Source: Burkholderiaceae bacterium | GTDB taxonomy: Bacteria > Pseudomonadota > Gammaproteobacteria > Burkholderiales > Burkholderiaceae_E | Reading direction: 5' to 3' | DNA: 14,086 bases | Assembly: GCA_016710525.1 (NCBI GenBank) | Contig: JADJVQ010000086.1 | Coordinates: 1 to 14,086, forward strand | In this document: in pieces, positions 1-7,918 of the stretch | How positions within the stretch are numbered: position 1 is the stretch's first letter | How the letters are laid out: each line of letters starts with the position of its first letter | Notes under the pieces: model-generated | Databases searched by the model: none | What the model was told of the DNA's origin: nothing | Seen by the model: the letters and a program-made list of their open reading frames with translations, nothing else | Made by a program: the position numbers and the translations under genes

Positions 1-910
1 CCGGCACTTCCGCAGACGACGGGTTCGTGTGCGGCCACCGACGCTCTGATACCGTTGGCGCCTGTAGGGCGATAGGGCGTGATCGCCTCGGGCAACGCCG
101 GCCGGTCCCTCAACCCACGGGATGGGAGACCCGGCAACATGCCGACCCTGCGCCGACATCACTCGTATCCTGAGAGCAGGCGGACACGACGAAGAATGCG
201 GCACGGGGTGCAACGAATCCCCATCCGATTTCGCGCGTGGAGCCAGGGAGTTCCACCGCAAATCGGCGCCGCTCGGCGGTGCTCCGGGGAGTGTGGCCGT
301 CGAGCATCGCGTGGGCCCACGGACCGGCCCGGCATCTCAACGACGCAGACGCCGGGAAACAGCCAGGTACAAGCGCCCGAGAAGTTCAATCTCGTCGTTA
401 CCTGTACGCCCAACGGCAAACGTGGTGTTGAGGCCGGCCATCGGTCGACCATGAAGCTAGGGGGCCGAAGCCTGCGCTTGGACGAGTCATTCAGTGGGCT
501 GGGTCGACGAATCGCTCCGCCTCCAGAGCGTTTCGCGCCCCTGTCTCGATCCCCGCCCCTCCCGTTCGGGGTGTTCACTGATTGCGACACGGGCTGTTCG
601 ATGCCCGCAAGCTCAGCGGAGTCCTGCCGAGCAACGAGGCCCTGTTTATTCAACCATTTCGACTGGCCCGCATCCACGCGGAAGAATCAGGTGTCCGCTC
701 ATTGGAATGGCACTTCGAATCTTCCCACGAACGCACCGGCCACAGGATTCAATGCACTGCTCCACGTCGCCCGCCTGCACTGTCAGACAGTCAGCAACCC
801 AGGCGCTTCGAGCTACCAGAACGAGGAATCCAGAATCGGCCGCCTGTCATCGGGGTGCATCTGCCTGCCGCGATTGCAATCCTTCGAAGAAGCACACGTC
901 TGCTTCAACA
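1..910. other. Long stretch without a supportable gene
   Basis: Several open frames cross this stretch on both strands, but none reads like a protein. They are rich in Arg, Pro and Ser, overlap one another in different frames, have no ribosome binding site, and resemble no family I know. Base composition looks less GC-rich than the operon that follows. I see no tRNA, rRNA, insertion-sequence ends or transposase motif. It could be a decayed gene or mobile-element remnant, an unrecognised RNA, or plain intergenic DNA next to the parS-like site. The leftward operon ends just beyond it, so part may be its 3' untranslated region, though I see no clear terminator. Confidence 0.55.
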
Positions 911-926
911 TGTTCCACGTGAAACA
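911..926 (+). other. parS: parS centromere-like site (ParB binding)
   Basis: The 16 bases TGTTCCACGTGAAACA match the chromosomal parS consensus TGTTNCACGTGAAACA at every defined position and equal the form first described in Bacillus subtilis. It is an inverted repeat around CACGTG with one imperfect pair. Known role: ParB binds parS, spreads on flanking DNA and loads SMC to organise and segregate the chromosome origin region. It lies 38 bases beyond the stop of the GMC oxidoreductase gene, in non-coding DNA, as expected for a selected site. No parA or parB gene is in the window. A chance exact match of this length is unlikely; binding itself is inferred. Confidence 0.8.
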
Positions 927-964
927 CATCCCAATCCCCGGCGGTCTGCTTCCCCCTATTTGCC

Positions 965-2593
965 TCAGCTCCGATCTCCCAGCATCATCGAAGCCGCCTT
1001 CTCCGCGATCATCAAGGTCGGGGAATTCGTATTGCCCGAGGTGATGGTCGGCATGACCGAGGCATCGGCAATCCGCAATCCGGCGACCCCAAGGCAGCGC
1101 AACTGACTGTCCACGACCGACATCCGATCCTCCGGCAACCCCATGCGGCAGGTCCCCACCGGATGGAAGATGGTCGTACCCACCTGCCCAGCCGCCTCGG
1201 CCAGCAATTCATCGGTATCGAACTGGGGACCGGGCACGAACTCCTCCGGCGAATAGCGCGCGAGCGCCTTTCCCCGAACAATACGCCGCGTCAATCGGAT
1301 CGAATCCGCAGCCACCTGCCGGTCTTCCGGTGTCGACAAATAATTCGGCGCAATCGCTGGCGAATCCTCGGAACGGGCGCTTCGAATATGGATCGAACCA
1401 CGAGAGGTCGGGCGCAGATTGCACACAGATGCGGTAAACGCCGGGAAGTCATGCAAGGGATCGCCAAACTTATCGAGCGACAAAGGCTGAACGTGATACT
1501 CGACATTCGCGCGCACGTGCTCGTCGCTGGATCTCGCAAAGGCACCCAACTGACTCGGCGACATCGACATCGGACCGCTTTGAAACAGCAGATACTCCAG
1601 GCCCATCTTCGCCTTGCCGAACCACGAGTTCGCCTGTTCGTTCAAGGTCAGCACATTGCGCACCTTGAACACCGTCCGCAGCTGAAGATGATCCTGCAGA
1701 TTCGCTCCCACACCGGGCAGCGCCACCTGGACCGGTACCCCCGCAGCCGCCAGCACCTGAGGATCGCCGATGCCCGACAGCTCGAGAATCTGTGGTGTCC
1801 CAACGGCGCCCGCGGCCAGCACGACCTCCCGCTTCGCCAGCGAAACAACCGTCTCGCCGCCATTGCTGTCCCGATACTCCACCCCGAGCACACGCTTCGA
1901 GCCGTCCTGACTCAACCGCAAACGTTCCACGTGGGCGCCACTGAGCACCGTCAGGTTATTGCGCTCGATGGCGGTTCGCAGAAACGCCTTCGCCGCATTC
2001 CAGCGAATACCTCGCCGCTGGTTCACCTCGAAATATCCGCAGCCGAAGTTGTCGCCGCGATTGAAATCATCGCAGGCACCAATGCCCTGCTCCGCCGCAG
2101 CATCCCGGAAAGCCTCGAGAATTTCCCAGCGCAGACGCTGCGGCTCCACGCGCCACTCCCCCCCATGCCCGTGCATGGGGTCAGATCCCCCCTTGTCCAG
2201 GCGATGATAGTGCTCATGGGCCTTGAAGTACGGCAGCACGTCGTCCCACGACCACCCGGCATTGCCCAGGGCCGCCCAGCCATCGTAGTCCCCCTTCTGC
2301 CCCCGCATGTAGATCATGCCGTTGATCGACGAACACCCGCCAAACACCTTGCCACGCGGATACCGAATACTGCGGCCGTTCAGTCCGGCCTCCGGTTCTG
2401 TCATGTACAGCCAGTCGGTCCGCGGATTGCCGATGCAGTACAGGTAGCCAACCGGAATATGAATCCAGATGTAGTCGTCCTTCCCGCCCGCCTCGAGCAG
2501 CAGGACCCGATGGGCCGGGTCGGCCGACAGCCGATTGGCCAGCAGGCAGCCAGCGGTTCCCGCCCCCACCACGATGTAGTCGTATTCGTCCAT
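965..2593 (-). CDS. GMC-family FAD alcohol dehydrogenase, possible 3-hydroxypropionate dehydrogenase
   Basis: A 542-residue flavoprotein of the glucose-methanol-choline family, full length. The FAD-binding dinucleotide motif GAGTAG is at residues 10-15 with LLLEAGG following. The GMC signature around RYPRGKVFGGCSSING lies near residues 78-93. The active-site region has His477 in TIFHPVGTCRMG and Asn in GNTNSPT (521-523). Such enzymes oxidise alcohols and pass electrons to the respiratory chain. Some members are choline or aliphatic alcohol dehydrogenases, and the pseudomonad 3-hydroxypropionate dehydrogenase HpdH belongs to this family. Linkage to mmsA favours a substrate giving malonate semialdehyde, but the substrate is inference. 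It is the last gene of the leftward operon, starting 13 bases after the alcohol dehydrogenase stop with only a weak ribosome binding site, so translation may depend on the upstream gene. Confidence 0.9.
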   Translation of the reverse strand: MDEYDYIVVGAGTAGCLLANRLSADPAHRVLLLEAGGKDDYIWIHIPVGYLYCIGNPRTDWLYMTEPEAGLNGRSIRYPRGKVFGGCSSINGMIYMRGQKGDYDGWAALGNAGWSWDDVLPYFKAHEHYHRLDKGGSDPMHGHGGEWRVEPQRLRWEILEAFRDAAAEQGIGACDDFNRGDNFGCGYFEVNQRRGIRWNAAKAFLRTAIERNNLTVLSGAHVERLRLSQDGSKRVLGVEYRDSNGGETVVSLAKREVVLAAGAVGTPQILELSGIGDPQVLAAAGVPVQVALPGVGANLQDHLQLRTVFKVRNVLTLNEQANSWFGKAKMGLEYLLFQSGPMSMSPSQLGAFARSSDEHVRANVEYHVQPLSLDKFGDPLHDFPAFTASVCNLRPTSRGSIHIRSARSEDSPAIAPNYLSTPEDRQVAADSIRLTRRIVRGKALARYSPEEFVPGPQFDTDELLAEAAGQVGTTIFHPVGTCRMGLPEDRMSVVDSQLRCLGVAGLRIADASVMPTITSGNTNSPTLMIAEKAASMMLGDRS

Positions 2594-2606
2594 TCGATCG
2601 TCGCCG

Positions 2607-3765
2607 TCAGTCCATCATGATGACCTGCCGGATCGCCTCGCCTCGTGCGAGACGGTCCAGCGCAGGATTGATCTCCGCCAGAGGCACCCTCTCCGAGAGC
2701 AGGCGATTCACCGGCAGATGCCCCGCGCGATACATCGCCACGAACCGCGGCACATCCCGGGCAGGCACACAAGACCCGATGTAACTGCCCTTCACCGTGC
2801 GCTCCTCGGCGATCAGGCTGACCGCCTGCAGTTCCCACTTGGCTGCCGGGTTGGGCAGACCTGCCGTGACGGTGGTGCCGCCCCGGGCCGTGATGCGATA
2901 GGCCAGCTCGAGCGCCTTGACGCTGCCCGCCATTTCGAACGCGTAATCCACGCCTCCGCCGGTCGCCTCCTTGACCTTGTCAATGATCTGCGGATCGGCC
3001 GCGTTGAAGCAGTGCGTGGCCCCCAGCGACCGCGCTGTCTCGAGTTTCGACTCGAGCAGATCGACCGCCACGATCGCCCGCGCCCCACAGGCCGCCGCCG
3101 CCAGCAGCGACGAAAATCCGACGCCCCCAAGCCCCACCACCGCCGCACGGGCCCCCGCTTCCATCCGCGCGGTATTGAAGACTGCTCCCGCGCCGGTCAG
3201 CACCGCGCAGCCGAACAGAGCGGCTTCATCCCAGGCCAAACCCTGGTTCGATCCGCACCACCGAGCGCCGCGAGACCGTGGCGTACTCGGCGAACGCCGA
3301 GCACCCCATGTGATGATTCAGAACACCATCGGGCGCCGCCCCGATTCCTCCTCGACCGCCCGCCGCCATCAGGCGGCGATACCCGCCCAGCAGCGAGCCT
3401 GCCCCGTTCGCGTCGCCCCCAGGCCCGCACAGCGCAGGACGGCCCGTCGAACAGCTCAGGCAAGCACCGCATGTCGGGCGAAAGATCAGCACGACCGCAT
3501 CACCGACCGACAGATCACTGCCGCCAGGGCCGATCTCGACCACTTCCGCAGCCGCCTCATGGCCTAGCACGATCGGCATCGGCCAGGCCCTGTCGCCATT
3601 GACGACCGACAAGTCCGAATGGCACAGACCCGCTGCCCGGACCCGGACCCGCAGTTCACCCGGCCCCGGGGGCGCCAGCACGACCTCCTCGATCGACAAA
3701 GGCCGGCTCTGCGCATAAGGCGCAGGCAAGCCCATTTCCCGCAGCACCGCCGCCCTGACCTTCAT
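2607..3765 (-). pseudogene. Zinc-dependent alcohol dehydrogenase, split by a one-base frameshift
   Basis: Two overlapping frames make one medium-chain, class III-like alcohol dehydrogenase of about 385 residues. The first part (3765 to 3226) has catalytic zinc ligands Cys48 (GLCHSD) and His69 (GHEAA) and the structural zinc cysteines 99, 102, 105 and 113; it then runs into TGA. The second part (3239 to 2607) continues with the third catalytic Cys in FGCAVLTG, the NAD motif GLGGVG and the acidic residue of VAVDLLE. Removing one T from the GGGTTTGG run (plus-strand 3238-3243) gives the continuous reading IEPGLAWDEAALFGC expected for the family. All key residues survive, so the break is recent or a sequencing error; a programmed shift is unlikely. 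A ribosome binding site (GGGAG) precedes the ATG at 3765. Expected reaction: NAD-linked oxidation of a primary alcohol to an aldehyde for the neighbouring aldehyde dehydrogenase. Confidence 0.85.
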
Positions 3766-3790
3766 GATCCGGCACTCCCGGAATCGGCCA

Positions 3791-5257
3791 TCACAACCCG
3801 GCCAGACAGACGTACTTCACCTCGAGGTAGTCTTCGATGCCATACCGCGACCCCTCGCGCCCCAGGCCCGATTGTTTGACCCCGCCGAAGGGCGCCACTT
3901 CGGTGGACAGCAGTCCGCTGTTCACACAGACCATCCCGGTCTCCAGCGCCTCGGCCACCCGGAAGATGCGCCCGACATCGCGCGAAAAGAAATAGGCGGC
4001 CAGACCGAACTCGGTCGCATTGGCCTGCGCGATCACCTCGGCCTCCTCGTCGAATTTGAACAAGGGCGCGACGGGCCCGAACGTCTCTTCGCGCGCGACC
4101 CGCATCTGGGCAGTGACGCCGGTGAGCAGCGTCGGCTCGAAGAACAGCCCGCCCAGCGCGTGGCGCTTGCCCCCCAGAGCCAGTGTGGCGCCCTTGGCCA
4201 GCGCATCGGCAATGTGCTCCTCGACCTTGGCAACCGCGGCTGCTTCGATCAGAGGCCCGATGGTCACGCCCGGCTCTGTCCCGTGACCCACTTTGAATTC
4301 AGCGACCTTCACGGCCAGGCGGCGCGCAAACTCGTCATAGACGCCCGCCTGCACATACAGCCGGTTGGCGCACACGCAGGTTTGCCCGGCGTTGCGGTAT
4401 TTCGACGCAATGGCGCCCTCCACCGCCGCGTCGAGGTCGGCGTCGTCGAACACGATGAAGGGCGCATTGCCCCCCAGCTCCAGCGACAGCTTCTTGACCG
4501 TGTCGGCGGACTGGCGCAGGAGAATGCGTCCCACCTCGGTGGATCCGGTGAAAGACACCTTGCGCACCACCGGGTTGGTACACATTTCCAAACCTATCTC
4601 CGGCGATTTGTTGCCATCTCCCACGATTACATTAATAACACCTGGCGGGAACCCTGCCTGCTCGGCCAGATGGGCCAACGCAAGCGCCGACAGCGGGGTG
4701 GCCTCGGCCGGCTTGATGACCACCGTGCAGCCCGCCGCCAGGGCCGGCGACACCTTGCGAGTGATCATCGCGATCGGAAAATTCCAGGGTGTGATCGCCG
4801 CACACACACCGATCGGCTGCTTCATCACCAGGATGCGGCGATCCGGCGCGTACGTCGGAATGATGTCGCCCTCGACCCGCTTGCCCTCCTCCGCAAACCA
4901 CTCGATGAACGACGCCCCGTAAACCACCTCGCCACGCGCTTCGCCCAGCGGCTTGCCCTGCTCGGTCGTCATCAGCAGCGCCAGGTCATCGGCGTTGGCC
5001 ATCACCAGGTCGAACCACCTGCGCAGGACCGCCGCACGATCCTTGGCCGTGCGGGCGCGCCAGGCCGGCAACGCACGCCCGGCCGCTTCGATCGCCCGAC
5101 GCGTTTCGCCCGCCCCCATGTCGGCCACCTCGCAGACCGTGGCGCCCGTGGCCGGGTTCGTCACCTTGAAGACACCACCGGCATCGGCGGCGCTCCAGCG
5201 GCCATCGATGTACCCCTGGTTCCTGAGCAACGCCATCGCCTTGAGTTGCAGTGTCAT
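3791..5257 (-). CDS. gabD: NAD(P)-dependent aldehyde dehydrogenase, succinate-semialdehyde dehydrogenase (GabD) family
   Basis: A 488-residue aldehyde dehydrogenase of the length usual for GabD. Visible motifs are TPWNFP (about 156-161), the cofactor-contacting KPAEATPLSA (about 182-191), the general base Glu260 in LELGGNAPF and the nucleophile Cys294 in NAGQTCVCANR. The C-terminal PFGGVKQSGLGREG is typical of the GabD group. It oxidises an aldehyde to a carboxylic acid without CoA. GabD enzymes act on succinate semialdehyde, but related ones accept 3-hydroxypropanal and glutarate semialdehyde. Between an alcohol dehydrogenase and MmsA, a C3 aldehyde is an equally good guess. Its ribosome binding site (GAGG) overlaps the stop of mmsA, 7 bases upstream of its ATG, which suggests translational coupling. 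The family is certain; the symbol denotes the family, not a proven substrate. Confidence 0.92.
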   Translation of the reverse strand: MTLQLKAMALLRNQGYIDGRWSAADAGGVFKVTNPATGATVCEVADMGAGETRRAIEAAGRALPAWRARTAKDRAAVLRRWFDLVMANADDLALLMTTEQGKPLGEARGEVVYGASFIEWFAEEGKRVEGDIIPTYAPDRRILVMKQPIGVCAAITPWNFPIAMITRKVSPALAAGCTVVIKPAEATPLSALALAHLAEQAGFPPGVINVIVGDGNKSPEIGLEMCTNPVVRKVSFTGSTEVGRILLRQSADTVKKLSLELGGNAPFIVFDDADLDAAVEGAIASKYRNAGQTCVCANRLYVQAGVYDEFARRLAVKVAEFKVGHGTEPGVTIGPLIEAAAVAKVEEHIADALAKGATLALGGKRHALGGLFFEPTLLTGVTAQMRVAREETFGPVAPLFKFDEEAEVIAQANATEFGLAAYFFSRDVGRIFRVAEALETGMVCVNSGLLSTEVAPFGGVKQSGLGREGSRYGIEDYLEVKYVCLAGL

Positions 5258-5264
5258 GTCCGCC

Positions 5265-6797
5265 TCACTTCAGGGTGGGAATCGAAAAATCGGCACCCGC
5301 ACGAATGCCGGCCGGCCAGCGCTGGGTCACGGCCTTGTAGCGGGTATAGAAGCGCACCCCTTCCGGCCCATGCATGTGATGGTCACCGAACAGCGACGCC
5401 TTCCAGCCGCCGAACGAGTGAAAGGCCATCGGCACCGGAATCGGCACGTTGATGCCCACCATGCCGATCTGAACCCGGTTGGCGAACTCCCGCGCGGCGT
5501 CGCCATCGCGGGTGAAGATCGCCGTGCCGTTGCCGAACTCATGCGAGTTGATCAGCTGCAAGGCTTCCTCGAAATTCCTGGCCCGCACGATGCACAGCAC
5601 CGGCCCGAAAATTTCCTCGCGGTAGATGCGCATGCCCGGCTTGACGTCGTCGAACAGGCAGCCGCCCAGGAAAAAGCCGTTCTCGTGCCCGGCCACTTTC
5701 ACATCGCGCCCGTCGACCACCAGCCGCGCGCCCTCGGCCACTCCGGTATCGACGTACCCTTTCACCTTCTCGTAGTGCGCCCGGGTCACCAGGGGCCCCA
5801 TCTCGGCCGCCGGGTCCATGCCGTTGGCCACGCGGATCGCGGGCACCCGCTCCTTCAGCCGCGCCACCATGCGGTCGGCAATATCGCCCACCGCCACCGT
5901 CACCGACACCGCCATGCAGCGCTCGCCCGCCGACCCGTAGGCCGCGCCGATCACCGCATCGACCGCCTGATCGAGATCCGCGTCGGGCATCACCACCATG
6001 TGGTTCTTGGCGCCGCCCAGCGCCTGCACCCGCTTGCCATTGGCCGCCGCGGTGTCATGGATATAACGGGCGATCGGGGTGGAGCCGACGAAGCTCACGG
6101 CGTCCACCTGGGGATGCGACAGCAGCGCATCCACCGCCACCTTGTCGCCTTGAACCACATTGAACACACCGTCCGGCAGACCGGCCTCCTTGAGCAGGCG
6201 CGCGATCATCAGCGACACCGAGGGGTCGCGCTCGGACGGCTTCAAGATGAACGTGTTGCCGCAGGCCAGCGCCACCGGAAACATCCACATCGGCACCATC
6301 ACCGGGAAGTTGAACGGCGTGATGCCGACGCACACACCGAGCGACTGGCGCACCGAGTACATGTCGATGCCGGTGCCCACCTGCTCGCTGTATTCGCCCT
6401 TGAGCAGCTGCGGGATGCCGCAGGCGAACTCCACCACCTCGAGCCCGCGGGTCAGCTCTCCCTCGGCATCGCTGAACACCTTGCCATGCTCAGCCGTGAT
6501 CAGGGCCGCAAGCTCGCCGCTGTGGCGCTCGGCCAGTTCCTTGAACTTGAAGAGCACCCGCGCACGGCGCAGCGCCGGCGTCGCCGACCACGCCGGAAAC
6601 GCGGCGGCAGCCGCCTTCACCGCCACGTCGACCTGGACGGGCGTGGCCAGCGCCACACGCCTGGCCACCGCGCCGGTGGCCGGGTTATACACATCGGCGT
6701 AACGATCCTGCGCGGTGCCCGGCGCCTCTGCGCCGCCAATCCAATGGCCCACGTCGGTGCCGAGTTGCGCCGTCAAGCGGCTTTCTGAGCTGCCCAT
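5265..6797 (-). CDS. mmsA: Malonate/methylmalonate-semialdehyde dehydrogenase (CoA-acylating)
   Basis: A 510-residue MmsA-type aldehyde dehydrogenase. Diagnostic features are TPFNFPVMVPMWM (about 160-172), the nucleophile Cys294 in GSAGERCMAVS, and ALGGAKNHM where ordinary aldehyde dehydrogenases carry the general-base Glu; this Asn is typical of the CoA-dependent MmsA group. The C-terminal block PMAFHSFGGWKASLFGD is also family-specific. It converts malonate semialdehyde to acetyl-CoA, or methylmalonate semialdehyde to propionyl-CoA, releasing CO2 and making NADH. Substrates come from valine, beta-alanine, myo-inositol or 3-hydroxypropionate breakdown. The usual partner mmsB and other valine genes are absent here, favouring a malonate-semialdehyde role. 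A good Shine-Dalgarno (GAAGGAG, plus-strand 6803-6809) sets the start. It is the first gene of the leftward operon and is divergent from the IclR regulator. Confidence 0.94.
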   Translation of the reverse strand: MGSSESRLTAQLGTDVGHWIGGAEAPGTAQDRYADVYNPATGAVARRVALATPVQVDVAVKAAAAAFPAWSATPALRRARVLFKFKELAERHSGELAALITAEHGKVFSDAEGELTRGLEVVEFACGIPQLLKGEYSEQVGTGIDMYSVRQSLGVCVGITPFNFPVMVPMWMFPVALACGNTFILKPSERDPSVSLMIARLLKEAGLPDGVFNVVQGDKVAVDALLSHPQVDAVSFVGSTPIARYIHDTAAANGKRVQALGGAKNHMVVMPDADLDQAVDAVIGAAYGSAGERCMAVSVTVAVGDIADRMVARLKERVPAIRVANGMDPAAEMGPLVTRAHYEKVKGYVDTGVAEGARLVVDGRDVKVAGHENGFFLGGCLFDDVKPGMRIYREEIFGPVLCIVRARNFEEALQLINSHEFGNGTAIFTRDGDAAREFANRVQIGMVGINVPIPVPMAFHSFGGWKASLFGDHHMHGPEGVRFYTRYKAVTQRWPAGIRAGADFSIPTLK

Positions 6798-6951
6798 GAA
6801 AACTCCTTCGGGGATGTCGCTGCCGCACCCGGTCGAGCACGGCTTGGATGAGATGAGACGCGTCGTCTAGGCCGACGTCCGGCGAGGCGATCCGGCGGGA
6901 ACCATGCACCGGTCAAGCGGCCCCGCCTGCCATCAAGATGCCTCGCGGCAC

Positions 6952-6982
6952 TGTTCAGCCTATTGAACGATCATTCAGAACA
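6952..6982. promoter_or_regulatory. Overlapping inverted repeats, candidate IclR operator
   Basis: This part of the divergent mmsA-iclR intergenic region holds alternating half-sites. GTTCA (6953-6957) and TGAAC (6964-6968) form an inverted repeat with a 6-base spacer. TGAACGATCATTCA (6964-6977) is a second inverted repeat with six of seven pairs matched, and an outer TGTTC/GAACA pair frames the whole. IclR-family regulators bind inverted repeats between their own gene and the divergent operon, so the position fits autoregulation and control of mmsA. I could not place convincing -35 and -10 boxes. Function is inferred from symmetry and position. Confidence 0.5.
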
Positions 6983-7061
6983 TGCGACGATTGTCGAACC
7001 GAATCCGACGCGCTGTCAATCCGCGCCCGGTCTTCCGACCCAAGAACCGACCCGAGCCACC

Positions 7062-7877
7062 ATGCCAGACCTCCTGCCTCCTGCCGACGCCCCGCGCGTG
7101 CCCGCGGTCGACCGCGCGGTCCGCCTGATCGACGCGCTGGCCGCGTCGCATGAACCGCTGGCGCTGGCCGAACTCGCCCGGCGCCTTGCGCTGCCCAAGA
7201 GCAGCGTCCATGGCCTGCTCGCCACGCTGGTTGCCCACGGCCTGGCGCGGCGCAATGACGACGGTGAATTCTCCCTGGGTACCCGACCGCTGCAATGGGC
7301 CGATGCCTATGTCGCTCAGAGCGACATCCTGCGCGCGTTCGACGCCAACGCGCGGCGAATCGAACCGCTGGCCACCGAAACCGTGATGCTCGCCGTGCTC
7401 GAAGGCGCCGAAGTCCTCTACCTGGCCTGCCGGCCGGGTTCGCGCCCGCTGGCGGTGAACTTCCGGGTCGGCGGCCGCTTCCCCGCCGCCTTCACCTCGT
7501 CGGGCAAGGCGATGATGGCTTCGCTGCCCGATGACACCGTGCGCTCCCTCCTGGCGCGCCAGCCCTTCAACCGCCCGACACGACACAGCGTCGCGTCGGC
7601 CGCCGCGCTGTTGCGCCAGCTCGCCGGTGTGCGCAAGCAGGGCTACGCCACGGACGACGAAGAGACCGCCGAGGGCATGCAATGTTTTGGCGCACCCGTG
7701 TACGGCCCACGCCGCCCGGAAGCCGTCGCCGCCGTGGCCGTCAGTGTCATCAAGGCGGGCCTGAGCACCCGCCGGCGCAGCGAGCTGGTGGCGTCGGTCC
7801 GTCAGCTCGCCCAGGAGCTGTCCAACGCACTGGGCGCCGCGCCAAGACGAGCCACCCCGTTTGCCCAGGCAGCCTGA
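7062..7877 (+). CDS. IclR-family transcriptional regulator
   Basis: A 271-residue regulator of normal family length. The N-terminal winged helix-turn-helix spans about residues 13-75, with ALAELARRLALPKSSVHGLL as the helix-turn-helix and the wing following at GEFSLGTRPLQ. The rest is the GAF-like effector domain, including FTSSGKAMMA and the QGYATDDEE-containing segment usual in IclR proteins. I chose ATG 7062 because it gives the standard distance to VPAVDRAVRLID. An in-frame TTG at 6963 would add 33 unstructured residues and would lie inside the candidate operator. The gene is divergent from mmsA and co-oriented with the hydrolase gene 41 bases downstream, so it probably controls one or both flanking units. 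The effector is unknown; a pathway intermediate such as 3-hydroxypropionate or beta-alanine is a guess. Confidence 0.9.
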   Translation: MPDLLPPADAPRVPAVDRAVRLIDALAASHEPLALAELARRLALPKSSVHGLLATLVAHGLARRNDDGEFSLGTRPLQWADAYVAQSDILRAFDANARRIEPLATETVMLAVLEGAEVLYLACRPGSRPLAVNFRVGGRFPAAFTSSGKAMMASLPDDTVRSLLARQPFNRPTRHSVASAAALLRQLAGVRKQGYATDDEETAEGMQCFGAPVYGPRRPEAVAAVAVSVIKAGLSTRRRSELVASVRQLAQELSNALGAAPRRATPFAQAA

Positions 7878-7918
7878 TAGTCCCTGAACGCCACGCCCAC
7901 GCCACCCGGAGCCGCTCC

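Noticed and set aside
337..441. Minus-strand 34-codon open frame starting MAGLNTTFAVGRTG
   Set aside because: It reads more like a protein than its surroundings, but it is too short, has no ribosome binding site and has no family match I know. It might be a remnant of a decayed gene.
780..790. CTGTCAGACAG small palindrome
   Set aside because: Arms of only five bases, no second copy, and no link to a gene; chance is likely.
79..1044. Open frame of 321 codons on the plus strand
   Set aside because: Arg/Pro/Ser-rich translation with no recognisable domain and no ribosome binding site. It runs through the parS site and into the 3' end of the GMC gene on the other strand.
1924..1933. Second parS-like sequence GTTCCACGTG
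   Set aside because: It matches only the left ten bases; the right arm (GGCGC) does not fit, and it lies inside the GMC coding region.
1163..2620. 485-codon plus-strand frame opposite the GMC oxidoreductase
   Set aside because: Antisense shadow: the minus-strand protein has FAD and catalytic motifs, while this translation is rich in His, Arg and Gln with no domain.
3764..6788. Long plus-strand frames (562 and 611 codons) opposite the two aldehyde dehydrogenases
   Set aside because: High-GC antisense shadows. The opposite strand encodes complete aldehyde dehydrogenases with catalytic Cys and cofactor motifs.
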